Source of the DNA: Prorocentrum cordatum
Taxonomy: Eukaryota > Sar > Dinophyceae > Prorocentrales > Prorocentraceae
Length of the DNA stretch: 64,000 bases
Direction: 5' to 3'
Assembly: GCA_963575745.1 (NCBI GenBank)
Contig: CAUYUJ010018316.1
Coordinates: 755,494-819,493 of the forward strand
The notes beneath the pieces were generated by a model. It ran no database searches. It was not told the origin of the DNA and was given only the letters and a program-made list of their open reading frames with translations. Positions 41,717 to 52,100 of the stretch are shown in pieces (within the stretch, counting starts at the first letter, position 1; each line of letters begins with the position of its first letter). The translations under genes were made by a program, and so were the position numbers.

Positions 41717-42540
41717 TGCTGTGCTGCGCTATGCTATGCTCTGCTCTGCTCTGCTCTGCTATGCTATGCTATGCTATGCTAAGCTATGCTATGCTATGCT
41801 GCGCAATGCTATGCTGGGCTAGGCTAGGCTAGGCTAGGGTATGCTATGTCATGCTGCGCTGTGCTATGCTAAGACATGCTATGCTATGTTATGCTACGCT
41901 ATGCTATGTTGCGCTATGATATGATATGATATGATATGATATGCTGAGCTATGCCATGCTATGCTGTGCTATGCTATGATATGCTACGACATGATACGAT
42001 ATGATATGATATGTTATGTTTGGTTATGCTATGCTGTGCTAATGCTGCACTGCGCTATGCTGCGCTGCGCTAAGCTAAGCTAAGGTAAGCTAAGCTATAA
42101 TAAGCTAAGCTAAACTAAGCTAAGCTAGGCTAGGCTTAGCTAAATTAAGCCAAGCCAATCCAAGCAAAGATAAGCTAAGCTAAGCTGAGCTGAGCTAAGC
42201 TAAGCTAAGCTAAGCTAAGGTGAGGTAATCTAAGCTAAGCTAAGCTAAGCTAGGCTAAGCTAAGCTAAGCCAAGCTAGGCTAGGCAAAGCTAAGCTCAGC
42301 TAAGCTAAGCTTGGATGAGATAAGCTAAGCTAAGCTAAGCTAAGCTTAGCGAAGCTAAGCTGGGTGAACCCAGGGGGCAGATCCTGGGGGAATCGCGGGG
42401 CCGGATGAAGATAAGCTAGCTAAGATAAACCTGAGCTAAGATGAACCTAAGCTAAGCTAAGATGAAATAAGCTAAGCTAAGATGAGATAAGCAACGCTAA
42501 GCTAAAGGGACGTAACTGGGGGAACCGCGGGGCGGATACT
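41717..42540. repeat. Pentanucleotide array: (TATGC)n into (TAAGC)n
   Basis: About 800 bp in two phases: ATGCT-type to about 42060, then AAGCT-type to about 42505, with scattered variants (GGCTA, GATAT, GAGCT). Near the end, three copies of 'CTGGGGGAAYCGCGGGGC' (42384, 42517, 42540) interrupt it. AAGCT units are HindIII-like, self-complementary AGCT words, so the array is full of 4-6-bp palindromes. Confidence 0.9.
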
Positions 42541-42800
42541 GGGGGAACCGCCCGGGGCGGGTTACACTGCCCGGCCCTTTAAGCTTCCGAGTAAGAACCC
42601 TTCTAGGCAGAGCCTAGGTAGGGAACTAGGACGTCGAGGGTCTGGCACCATAGACCCCCGGCGGCTGATCCCATGGTACGGCAGGTTCGTGTCGTGTCGA
42701 CCCCAGCGTTGGTTCCTGACACCGCGGGGATGGTTCAAACTTGAACGATCGGCCGATTCAGACATACCGAATCGTTCATCGATGGCTCGATTCTGGGCCA
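42541..42800. other. No gene recognised
   Basis: Single-copy sequence between the pentamer array and the hairpin pair. A minus-strand frame (43314-42562) crosses the hairpins and is not supported. Confidence 0.4.
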
Positions 42801-42808
42801 CGGGTGGC

Positions 42809-42896
42809 GTTCCACCCTGCAAGCCCGCGCCAGGGCTGCCCTGCAGCCCCAGCGCGGGCTTGCAAGGTGGAACGACGGCGGCAGCCGCTGCCGCCG
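42809..42896. repeat. Two adjacent strong hairpins
   Basis: First hairpin 42809-42873: arms of 30 bases pair at 27 positions ('GTTCCACCCTGCAAGCCCGC'... with ...'GCGGGCTTGCAAGGTGGAAC') around a CCCTG loop, and the three mismatches include two that become G-U pairs in RNA. Second hairpin 42876-42896: 'CGGCGGCAG' CCG 'CTGCCGCCG', a perfect 9-bp stem. Only two bases separate them. They look like a fold-back element or a structured RNA; no partner copy was found in the window. Confidence 0.8.
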
Positions 42897-43021
42897 GTCG
42901 ATGCGGCGCGAGCCTGCCACACAAGACCTCCTGGAGAGGGCCACCTGTCGAAGAACTGCCCTGGCGAACCCTGAGGGCAAACTGGAGGCCTCCTAGATGG
43001 GGTCCGAGTAGATGAGGTCGG

Positions 43022-43175
43022 AAGATCGCGCCGCATCGCCGATACATCGGCGATGCATCGGCGATGCATCGGCGATGCACCGGCGATGTATCGGCGATGC
43101 ATTGGCGCCGTCGGCGAGGCGAAAGTCGGGCTCCACATCGAGCCGCATCGCCGATGCATCGGCGATGCGGCGCAA
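43022..43175. repeat. 'CGGCGATGCAT' palindromic minisatellite
   Basis: Repeated 13-base steps of ATCGGCGATGC. CGATGCATCG is a perfect palindrome, so unit and complement alternate. A second small cluster is at 43143-43170. The frames crossing it have RRCIGDA-type translation and are artefacts. Confidence 0.85.
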
Positions 43176-44150
43176 TCCTGCGACCCCATCTACTCCGACC
43201 CATCCGGGAGGCCTGGAGCAACGCGAGGGAGTGACCGGGCTCAACAGGGAAAGCACGGAGCTGGAAGCAAGTCGCCGATGGGTCGACGACATGCCCCCGA
43301 CAGCGAAGCCGCACGGTCCTGAGCGGGGTGGGCCATCGGGCCCCTGTCGGCGATGGGAGGGCGTTTGGGGGTCGACGCAGCCTCCCCTAAGCTTACGTTG
43401 CTTCCATCGTACTTCAGAACCGCATCCCAGAAATAATTTCGAGCACCCAGTAAAGTATCGAAACAGTTTCGAAAGAGTATCGCCTCCCAGGGTCCGGCAC
43501 GTGACAACACACAGATTTCGGCGCTCTCTTGGTACTGAAAAATCTGTCTGGTGATCACGGCTAAAATAGGTTGGAACATCATAGCCCTAAACCTATCTCC
43601 CCCTCACGTTGCCACGGAGGCCAACTGAGACACAAACAAGTCTACACAAATCCCAGGATTCCCCGTACTTGTCAAGATCTCCTGGATACTCCTTCCCCTC
43701 CCTTTCCCACATCTCTACATCACCATGGAAATCAACGTTTGCTTGTTGTATGTGTGTGTGCATATTGCTTCCCTCTTGAATCACCCCTGAAACCCTCTGG
43801 CCAACCCCAGCCAAAGTTCGAGTCATGCCTCGGCTCCTCGGCGGCCGCTCGATTCGATCAGGGATCTGCCGGAAAGCTATCGGAGAGGCGCAGCCGCTGG
43901 AAAGCATCCCGACGCTGGAAAACTGCCAAGAGCCGACGAAAACGCTCGAAAACCTCGAGCCACAAATCTCGAAGATCTCCCACCCTCTGGCCAGCCCCAG
44001 CCAGCCCCCCAGTGGGAGGCAATGAGAGGCAACATGCCCACCACGGGGAACAAACACAGACAGAAATCACGAGGGCAGAGCGCCGGGGCGGGCACGGGGC
44101 CGCGTAGAAGACAACGTCGGCGTTGTCGTACTTGACGCCCTCGCCCTAGC
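43176..44150. other. No gene recognised; short duplication
   Basis: Contains a duplicated phrase 'CCCTCTGGCCARCCCCAGCC' at about 43793 and 43982. Otherwise single copy with no supportable ORF. Confidence 0.45.
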
Positions 44151-44154
44151 CACG

Positions 44155-44522
44155 AGCGGCGAACATATCCGTATCCGCGGCCTCTCGGTCTGGGCTCTGG
44201 GGCGCGATCCCGCGGACACGCGGTCGCGCAGATACGTTCCGCAAGAGGTGTCCGCGGAAAAGAGCCCCGTACACGTCGGTCGGAAGAAGTAGGTCAAAAC
44301 ATGAACTAGGAAGGCGGATTAAGTTGATTGGGTCCAGGCCCCCCCAGGAAATAACAAAACACAGCAAAAGCGTGTCAATCCTTGACGTAGGAAGGCGCTT
44401 GAAAGAGATTGGGATCTGGGAATCCAAAAAATACCCACTTTCAGCGACCGGCGCGTATCCGCGGGATCGCGGCCCAGGGGCCCGGCCCGCGAAGCCGCGG
44501 AGACGGGCATGTTTTCGCCCAC
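44155..44522. mobile_element. Inverted-repeat element of about 370 bp
   Basis: Arms 44155-44225 and 44452-44522 are inverted copies at about 80-85%: 'CGTATCCGCGGCCTCTCGG' at 44170 matches the complement of 44490-44508, and 'GCGCGATCCCGCGG' at 44202 matches the complement of 44462-44476. The 230-bp centre carries a hairpin-forming block 'GGAAGGCGCTTGAAAGAGAT' (44391) that recurs at 56908 ('GGAAGGCGCCTAAAAGTAGA'). No ORF of note. A non-autonomous TIR element is likely. Confidence 0.65.
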
Positions 44523-44962
44523 GGCCTTGTCCTTGATCGGCCCGTGCAGGCAGGTCGTGACTGTGCTCTCCTCCAGGGACGGGCCGGATGTGGTGTGGGC
44601 GCGGCCGCAAGAAGCCCTCGCAAGAAACCTGGCCCTGCAAGCCCGCGCGCCAAGTGCACCTGAGAGAACACCTGGAGCACCCTGGACGCAGCAGCTACTT
44701 CAGCGGCCGCTGAAAGTCACCACGCAGCGTGCGGAGCGAAGTAACCCAGGGCACCCAGACGATAAGCATATGGTTTCTTGTTGCCCGCCCCCACTGTAGG
44801 TCGGCGGAGGTGCGATGTATGAACTGCTGGCTCCTGCGTGATATTGCTGGAGGCAGGCTGTCCAGAGAGCGCTCGGGCACCACTCGCGAGCTTTTTGCCG
44901 CGTAGAGCGAGTGCTACAGAGCAGAATGGAGAACGCTGCTATGCTGGACAGGGCAAACTACC

Positions 44963-45398
44963 GCAAGCCTGCACTGTCTTAAGTCGAGCACGTCCCCCTA
45001 CAGGCGGAGCTTGGACGGAAAATTAAAAATTACATCAGAGAAAAAAAACCCAATCAGTGGATGGTTTTCGCTGAGGGGATCGACTGGGAACCCCAAAACC
45101 TGGGAACCCGAAACACACCAAAATCGGCCCAGAACCAATAACTGGGAACCGGGGAACCCGGAACCGGGAACCCGGGAACCCAGCCTGCTACCAAAATCGG
45201 CGGGAAACTTTCGCCAAATCTTTCAACTTCCGCTAGGACCCCTTCAGTGGAAAGACTGATTGGGGAATATTCACAAAAATAATCAACAAAAAAACTCAAA
45301 AATACTCACACATCTGTCCCCCGACTACTCTTTACTATTTTTGAACATTCCTCCTGTAGAGGGACGTGCCCGACTTAACCGTAAGCCTACACTATCTT
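44963..45398. mobile_element. Small TIR element (MITE-like), copy B
   Basis: TIRs 44979-45004 ('TTAAGTCGAGCACGTCCCCC'TACAGG) and 45353-45378 match at 24 of 26 positions and share their core with copy A at 15.07 kb. The inner end 'GAACATTCCYCCTGTAGAGG' is also common to both. Flanking direct repeats of 18 bp (44963-44980 and 45381-45398, three mismatches). The AT-richer interior holds an internal tandem of GGGAACC words (45080-45180). Confidence 0.8.
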
Positions 45399-45508
45399 GA
45401 TGGCCATCGTGAATGCGCAAATATAAGCGCCGAATGCGACTTCAGCACCCACAACTCATCAGTCGGATCAGCACGCAATGCCCGATAGGGAAAGGCAGGT
45501 ACTAGGTA

Positions 45509-46489
45509 CTAATGCGCAGGGGGGAGCAAAGCGTCCTCGATTCTATCATCTCCGACGTGGATGATTGCAAAAGCCCATCGGCGCGATGAGTGCACGAAGG
45601 TCGCCGTTGCAGCCACCCGTGCCGACACAACGCCATCAAGAAGCCCCGCAGTGACGGCTGCCAGCGCAGAGGCGTCGGAGCCCTCGAACATAAGCGCAAC
45701 GAGGCCGCCCGCTCTTGCTGGGGCGCGGAGCCACTCGCGGGACAGGGCTGCCCACCTGCGCTGCCACGCGGCAGGGCCGCACCTGTCGAGAAGCAGCAAG
45801 GCATCGGCATCTTCGGGCGCCCTACAGTGCTCGCTCTCGGACAAATCCAGACCGCACTGCGCACAGAGCTTGAGCCCGCGGCGCGCGATCTCCGAGGACA
45901 AAACCAGGTCACGGGCCGCACAGCAGGTGACCTGGAGCGCCATGTCGAGAAGGGCAGGCAGCACGATGAAAAATCCGGGCTCATGCAGAAACACCGATCG
46001 CGCGTTCATCCTGCGGAGGGCTGCGGAAATGCGCTGGACTACCAGGAAAAGGCGCCCAGAATCGGCCGTGGGCATCTTCGGGCGGTCCACCTCCCATACA
46101 TGCCAATACTCCCACCCTTTTGAGCGAACACTGGCAGCTTCTTCGGCTATCGAACCACTCAATCCCCGTACTGGTTCCGACACGCTCTTCTCTTGCAAAC
46201 GTACCATTACGACAAGTCGCGGCGCATTCGCCTGGTACTTGATCACAGATGCTCCTCCAATTCCGTAGCCGTGATGTTCACAAGCTTGGCGCATGCCTGT
46301 GATCACCCAATCCGCAGCGCTACCCTGCCAGATGTCGACGGTGGACCCATAAGCGATGCTCACAGCAAGCATTGCACGCGGCGCCAGTCTGCGATGCACC
46401 AGTAATCCCAACAGCCTTCCAGGGCGTAGGTGACTCAACAAGTTTGTTCTTCCAACCCCCTTCCTCCTCTTCGGGGAGAGATTCATCAC
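45509..46489 (-). CDS. Hypothetical protein, about 326 residues
   Basis: Longest non-repetitive open frame of the right half. The translation has a balanced composition, unlike the repeat-derived frames: 'SIAYGSTVDIWQGSAADWVI' (about residues 44-63), 'KGWEYWHVWEVDRPKMP' (about 124-140), a Cys-containing stretch 'LCAQCGLDLSESEHC' (about 208-222) and a C-terminus 'RRWAFAIIHVGDDRIEDALL'. I do not recognise the family. The apparent start is uncertain: 46489 is only the first possible start after a stop, and the ATG within 'APRAMLAVSIAYG' (about 46375) is as likely. It could be a host gene, one exon of one, or part of an element. No promoter or spliced-leader signal is visible. Confidence 0.45.
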   Translation of the reverse strand: MMNLSPKRRKGVGRTNLLSHLRPGRLLGLLVHRRLAPRAMLAVSIAYGSTVDIWQGSAADWVITGMRQACEHHGYGIGGASVIKYQANAPRLVVMVRLQEKSVSEPVRGLSGSIAEEAASVRSKGWEYWHVWEVDRPKMPTADSGRLFLVVQRISAALRRMNARSVFLHEPGFFIVLPALLDMALQVTCCAARDLVLSSEIARRGLKLCAQCGLDLSESEHCRAPEDADALLLLDRCGPAAWQRRWAALSREWLRAPARAGGLVALMFEGSDASALAAVTAGLLDGVVSARVAATATFVHSSRRWAFAIIHVGDDRIEDALLPPAH

Positions 46490-46651
46490 TGCCCCCGGCT
46501 AATAAACACACCTTGCCCCACTCGACCAGCGGCCGACCAGGAACAATGCCGACTCCAACCACACCATCCTTTTGAAAAACAAGGCAAAATGCCCTGTGCG
46601 GCGAGATCTCAGACCATGCTCGGGGGTCCTGCGATCACTCTACGTTGGCTG

Positions 46652-46718
46652 TTGACAGGGACGGCGGGGGCGGCAGCATTGCCTGGTGTGTTTGTGTGCA
46701 GCCCCACCATCCCTGTAA
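46652..46718. repeat. 67-bp fold-back 'TTGACAGGG...CCCTGT', copy 1
   Basis: 'TTGACAGGGACGGCGGGGGC' at the left pairs with 'CAGCCCCACCATCCCTGT' at the right. The same design, with the loop changed, lies at 48671-48734. Confidence 0.65.
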
Positions 46719-46919
46719 AAAACACGGTGCGAAGTATTCTCTGCGGCAAAATCTTGGACCATGGTGCCGTTTTCCCAACCTTCCTGTGGTGTTGGGTCTT
46801 CGTTTTGAAGAGACAGCGCCCCTTGGCCACTCTCTCCTCACTCTCTCCTCCTCCCCCTCCTCCCTCCTCACATATCTGCCTCTGCTCTCCGCGTGTCCAC
46901 CATTTCGGCACATCCCTCT

Positions 46920-47935
46920 CACGCTTCGTGGCCCCATAGGGAGCTCCACCGAAGGCCCCAGCGACAGGGTTCGCATGCGTCCCCACGCCTATTCAGCACA
47001 CAGCACACCCCTCACGAGAATCGTGGCCTCGTAAGGAGCTCCATCAGCGGCAGGGTCCACATGCGTCCCCCCGCTCATTTCGGCACACCCCTCATGAGGA
47101 TCGCGGCCCCATAGGGAGCTCCACCGAAGGGCCCGGCGGCAGGGTCCACATGCGTCCCCCTGCCCATTTCAGCACACCCCTCACAAGGATCGTTCCCCCA
47201 TAGGGAGCTCCAGCGAAGGACCCAATGGCAGTTTCCGCATGCGTCCCCCCCCGCCTATTTGGCACACCCCTCACAAGGATCGTTGCCCCATGGGGAGCTC
47301 CACCGAAGGCCCCAGCGGCAGGGTCCATATGCTTTTCCCCGTCCATTTCGGCATACCCCTCACCAGGATCGTGGCCCCATAGGGAGATCCACCGAAGGAC
47401 CCAGCGGCAGGGTCCGCATGCGTCCCCTCGCCCATCTCAGCACACCCCTCACAAGGATCGTGGCACCTTATAGGGAGCTCCACCGAAGGCCCCAGTGGCA
47501 GGGTCCACATGCGTCCCCCCGCCCATTTCGGCACACCCCTCAGGAGGATCGTGGCCCCATGGGGAGCTCCACCGAAGGGCCCGGCGGCAGGGTCCACATG
47601 CGTCCCCCTGACCATCTCGGCACACCCCTCACAAGGATCGTTCCCCCATAGGGAGCTCCAGCGAAGGACCCAATGGCAGGGTCCACATGCGTCCCCCCGC
47701 CCATTTCGGCACACCCCTCATGAGAATCTTGCCCCATGGGGAGCTCCACCGAAGGCCCCAGCGGCAGGGTCCACATGCGTCCCCCCGCCCATTTCGGCAC
47801 ACTCCTCAGGAGGATCGCTGCCCCAGAGGGAGCTCCATCGAAGGTCCCAGTGGCAGGGTCCGCATGCGTCCCCCCGCCCATTTTGGCACACCCTCACGAG
47901 GGTCGTGGCCCCATAGGGAGCCCGACCGAAAGCCG
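46920..47935. repeat. 90-bp satellite array, locus B
   Basis: About 11 copies, same orientation as locus A, with units of 85-92 bp centred on 'GGCCCCATAGGGAGCTCCAC' and a locus-specific variant 'CACATGCGTCCCCCCGCCCA'. Closed by the same flank as locus A at 47936. Overlapping frames on both strands are repeat artefacts. Confidence 0.95.
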
Positions 47936-48000
47936 TACCCACAATGCGGTACTTACAATTGGATATGCTTCGGCCCTTCGCCAAGATATGTTTTTCTTTC
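47936..48000. repeat. Conserved flank closing satellite array B
   Basis: 'GTACCCACAATGCGGTACTT' matches the flank after locus A (1051-1070), and similarity continues to about 47990. Confidence 0.7.
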
Positions 48001-48670
48001 CTGGGTAACGGTCGTTACCCGGGGGGGGATGGGGGCCCGGGCGGGAGGGTAACGGGAACGGCGGCCGCGGCGTGCACCCGCCAGGATGCTTCCGCGCCAC
48101 CGGCGCATCCATCGCTTGTGTGCACAAGAACATGTAGCGGGGGGGCCAGCCCCCCGCCCAATACAATCGTCAGCGTCACCCGAGGAGGAGGGGGCCCGGG
48201 TAACAAGCGTGATCCTGGCGAGAAAAAAAGCTCGCATGCGCAAGGACCCCGCAACCACTCTGCATTCTTTTTTGGGCGAAGGCCGCGGGGGTGCCCGCAG
48301 ACTGTCTACCACGCTGCGCGCGGGCCCACCGCCCCTGCCAAAAACACAGAACATTCGAAACCACATGGCGGGCTCCCGGGGCCCAAGCCGTACGCCACGC
48401 CGACCCGGCCACGTGCATCAGGCGCACCTGGTGCTGCGGCTCGGCTGTTGCTTCTGCGGCGGGAGGGCGGGTGGGACCGAGCTCGTCATTCGGGGTAGCT
48501 TTTTGGCCCCTCGTATTGTTGTACGCCCCGTCCCACTCCACCAACACAACCATCACAACCAAGGCCAAGACCGACACTGCCACCCCTGTCGAAGACTACA
48601 ACACATTCACGGTACCCCACAGTGTGGATCGTGTTCAGGCGCCCCACGAGAACCGTATTTCCATTGTGCT
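48001..48670. other. No gene recognised (48.0-48.7 kb)
   Basis: 'GGGTAACGGTCGTTACCC' at 48003-48020 is a perfect 18-bp palindrome; the rest has GC-rich open frames without motifs. Confidence 0.5.
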
Positions 48671-48734
48671 TTGACAGGAGCGGCGTGGGTGTTAGCATGT
48701 TGCCACACGTGTGCAAGCCCACCATCCCTGTCAA
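48671..48734. repeat. 64-bp fold-back, copy 2
   Basis: 'TTTGACAGGAGCGGCGTGGG' and 'CCCACCATCCCTGTCAAA' (48718-48735) are near-complementary. Same family as 46652. Confidence 0.65.
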
Positions 48735-49039
48735 AAAAAAAACGCGAAAAGTCTACAATGTTGCAGAATGGAAACTAATTGTTTTTTTTCCGCGGGATGA
48801 TTGGAGGTTTGGGACCGCAAGTGCGACTTGGAAAACAAATCCCCTCCCGCGGCGGCCAGTGTCGGGACTCCTGGGGATTCCTAGGCCTCCCCTTGGATTC
48901 CGAGGATGAGCGCGCAACCCCAAAGTCCGGTTGCACAATTCTCTGTCAGGGACGATACGGGCGCCCTCGCGCACCTGGCTGGCGTCTGCACCTCTTCCCG
49001 ACGGTTGCCGACGGCGACCGTGCCCATGCTGACACCCGG

Positions 49040-49095
49040 ACGTTACTCAATTGTTGAGCGGGCGGGTTACTCAATTGTTGGGAGGGCGGGTTGTC
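49040..49095. repeat. 24-bp direct repeat
   Basis: 'GTTACTCAATTGTTGAGCGG' then GCGG, followed at once by 'GTTACTCAATTGTTGGGAGG' then GCGG. CAATTG is palindromic in both. Confidence 0.75.
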
Positions 49096-49640
49096 ATGAG
49101 CGAGACGGCTTACGGCTTGAGGATAGCTTGGTCCCATCCCCCTACATCCTCCCCTGAGAGGATACCGCATACATGGCAAAGCCGCTAAGGCCAGTCAAAG
49201 GCGCATCGAAGCGCTGTTCACCGTGGGCGTAGAAGTCTACCGCGACTTGTTGCAGCCTTGTGGACACCCCAGTGACGTGCTTGAGTCCCGACAGCTGGTG
49301 GGCCTCTTGCCACATAGTACATATTCGTCGTAGCTCCTACAAGCGGAACGCTCAATGCCCGAACCTGGGCGCGGAGGGTGGTATATACACCCGCCCCCAG
49401 GCATGGACCACTCCCCCCGCGAGCGGTTAGAGTTTGCGAGAAGACACGCGATTGTCTTAGATAGCCAAAGAGGTGGCATCCGAGATCGCACAAGACAGCT
49501 CAGGTTGGCTCAATATGGTTTTGAACATGCTTCCCAAAAACTGACAGACCGACCAACGACGGCTCCAAGTGGCCGCGGAACCCTTGAGGCCTCAATCTGC
49601 CTCCATGATGGTTTGGTAACGCTCCAAAAAGGGGCCAGGA
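49096..49640. other. No gene recognised (49.1-49.6 kb)
   Basis: Unique-looking DNA. The plus frame 49355-49699 and its minus counterpart show no motif. Confidence 0.45.
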
Positions 49641-49810
49641 GGATCCTATACATAACCAAGAGCGCCCCAATAGCGCCCCAAGAGATGCCCAAACAATAAT
49701 TTCTTGGTCCCCGGCGAGTGGGCGTAATATTCACGCCGCTCCCGTTCTTGATCGATGGCCCCCAAGATCGCCTCAAGAGGGCCCTCAAGGCCCCAAACAC
49801 CAGATACGCA
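49640..49810. repeat. Degenerate 'CCCCAAGA' repeat domain, copy 4
   Basis: Short stretch of 'GCGCCCCAAGAGATGCCC' and 'CCCCCAAGATCGCCTCAAGA' words of the same family as 3.3, 13.4, 28.2 and 53.4 kb. Confidence 0.6.
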
Positions 49811-50039
49811 GCAACAGGATGCACATGTTCGAGAAGGCATGCCGGGAGTCCCCCCTCAGCTACCCCCCAACCCCGGACCTCCCCTGCCCGAAGCCCATTT
49901 CCCCCTCCTCCCCTTTTTTCCCGCCCCTCGAAAGCTGCCCCCACCCCCGCCCCTCCCCGCCTTCGGGCTCCGGAAGCTATCCCCCCCTCCCCTCCCCGCT
50001 TTCTAAGGAGGGGGGTAGCTAAATGAAGGGGGGGGCTTG

Positions 50040-52100
50040 GAAGCCACCCCCCCATTTGGCTAAAGGAAGGGACGCCGAAGACCAAAAGAGCGCCGCAAAC
50101 CAATAGATTGCCGAAAACAAAGAAGGGCCAACGAAAACCAAAACGGAGCCGAAATCCAGAGGCCCACCGACAACCAAAGGTGCGCCGAAAACCAAAAGGG
50201 CACCGACAGCCAAAAGGGCGCCGAAAACCAAAGGGTCGCCGAAAACCAAAAGAGCGACGAAAAGCAACGGGACGCCGAAAGCCAGAAGGCGCCAAACACC
50301 AAAAGAACACCGAAAAACAAGGAGGCACCTGAAAACAAAAAAAACTCCGAAAATCAACAGGGCGCCGAAAACCAACGATGCGCCAAAAACCAACAAAGCG
50401 CCGAAAACCAGAGCGGCGCCGAAAACCACGAAGGCGCCCAGAACCAAAGGAGCGCCGAAAACCAAAAGGGCGCCGAAAAACCAAGGCAGCGCAAGAAACC
50501 AACAAATGACGAAAACCAAAGACGCGCCAGACGCAAAAATAATCGCGGAAAGCAATGGATGCGACGGAAACCAAAAGGGCGCCACAAACCCAAAACGATA
50601 CCAAAAAAAAGGGGCGCCGAAAACCCAAGGAGCGCCGAACACCAAAGGAGCGCCGAACACCCAAGTAGCGCCGAAAACCCAAAGGAGCACTGAAAACGAA
50701 AGGAGCGCCGAAAACCAACGATGCGCCGAAAACCAAAAGGTTGCCAATAACTAAAGGGTCGCCGAAAACCAAATGGACGCCGAAAATTACAAAAGGCGCG
50801 CCAGAAACAACAGAAGCTCCGAAGAAGGACAGAGCGCCGAAAACAAAAGCCGAAAACCATAATGGCGCCGAAAACCGCAGGGGGGCCGCAAACCAAAGAG
50901 GCGCTGAAAACCAAAGAGGCGCCGAAAACTAACCATGCGCCGAACACCGAATGCCAAAAGCAGCGCCGAAACCCAAAGGGGCGCCGATAACCAAACGGGC
51001 GCCGAAAACCAAAAAGAGGCCAAAAACCAGAGCGGCGCCGAAAAAAAACAGGGCGCTGAAAACCGAAGAGCGCCGAAGCCGAAAGGGCGCCGAAAACCAC
51101 AAGGTCGCCGAACTTCAAAAAGACGCCGGAAACCACAGGGGCGCCGAAAACCAACATGGCGCCGACAACCAAGAGGTCGACAAACATCGAAAGGGCACCA
51201 AAAACCAAAACGGTGACGAAAACCAAGGGAGCGCCGAAAACCGAAAGGACGCCGATAAGCGAAAGGCGCCGAAAAGCAAAGGAGCGCCAAAACCACGAAG
51301 GCACCCAGAACCAAAGGAGCGCCGAAAACCAAAAGGGCGCCGAAAAACCAAGGCAGCGCACGACACCAACAAAGGAACCAAAAACGCGCCGAACTCAAAA
51401 AGAAACGCGTAAGGCAATGGATGCGCCGGAAACCAAAAGGGCGCCACAAACCCAAAACGATACCGAAAACCAAAGGGGCGCCGAAAACTTAAGGAGCGCC
51501 GAAACCCAAAGGGGCGTCGAATTCCCAAGCAGCGCCGAAAACCAAGAGGAGCGCCGAAAACCAATGGGGCGCCGAAAACCAACGATGCACCGAAAACCAG
51601 AAGGGCGCCAATAACTAGAGGGCGCTTAAGGGCGCCGAGAATTACAAAAGGCACGCCGAAAACAACAGAAGCTCCGAAGAAGGACAGAGCGCCGAAAAAA
51701 AGCCGAAAACCATCATGGCGCCGAAAACCGCAGGGAGGCCGAAAACCAAGGGGCGCCGAAAACCAAAGAGGCGCCGAAAACTAACCATACGCCGAACACC
51801 AAATGCCAAAAGCAGCGCCGAAACCCAAAGGGGCGCCGATAACCAAAAGGGCGTCGAAAACCAAAGCATGCGCCGAAACCAAAAAGGCGCCGAAAACCAG
51901 AGCGGCGCCGAAAACAAACAGGGAGCCGAAAACCGAAGAGCGCTGAAGCCAAAAAGAGCGCCGAAAGGGTCGCCGAACTTCAAAAAGACACCAGAAACCA
52001 CAGGGGCGCCGAAAACCAATAGGGCGCCGACAACCAAAAGGTCGCCAACAACGACGGTGTCGCCGAAAACCAAGACGGTGCCAAAAACCAAAAAAAGAAA
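50040..52100. repeat. 'GCGCCGAAAACCAAAAGG' minisatellite with higher-order repeat of about 860 bp
   Basis: About 2 kb of 18-21-bp units. Distinctive variants recur in order about 853-867 bp apart: 'CCACGAAGGCGCCCAGAACC' at 50427 and 51294; 'CAATGGATGCG' at 50553 and 51415; 'AACAACAGAAGCTCCGAAGA' at 50806 and 51660; 'CTAACCATRCGCCGAACACC' at 50929 and 51780. At least two higher-order copies are therefore present. Open frames of 150-420 codons on both strands (Phe/Arg-rich on minus, Lys/Pro-rich on plus) are translations of the repeat. Confidence 0.95.

Noticed and set aside
42562-43314. 250-codon minus-strand frame
   Set aside because: Crosses two hairpins and a palindromic minisatellite; the RRCIADASP-type peptide is repeat-derived.
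48003-48020. Transcription terminator at 'GGGTAACGGTCGTTACCC'
   Set aside because: A perfect palindrome but without a T-run or adjacent gene, and bacterial-type terminators are not expected in this genome.
49510-52091. Phe/Arg-rich minus-strand frames of 149-420 codons
   Set aside because: Direct translation of an 18-21-bp minisatellite; the repeat explains the whole sequence.
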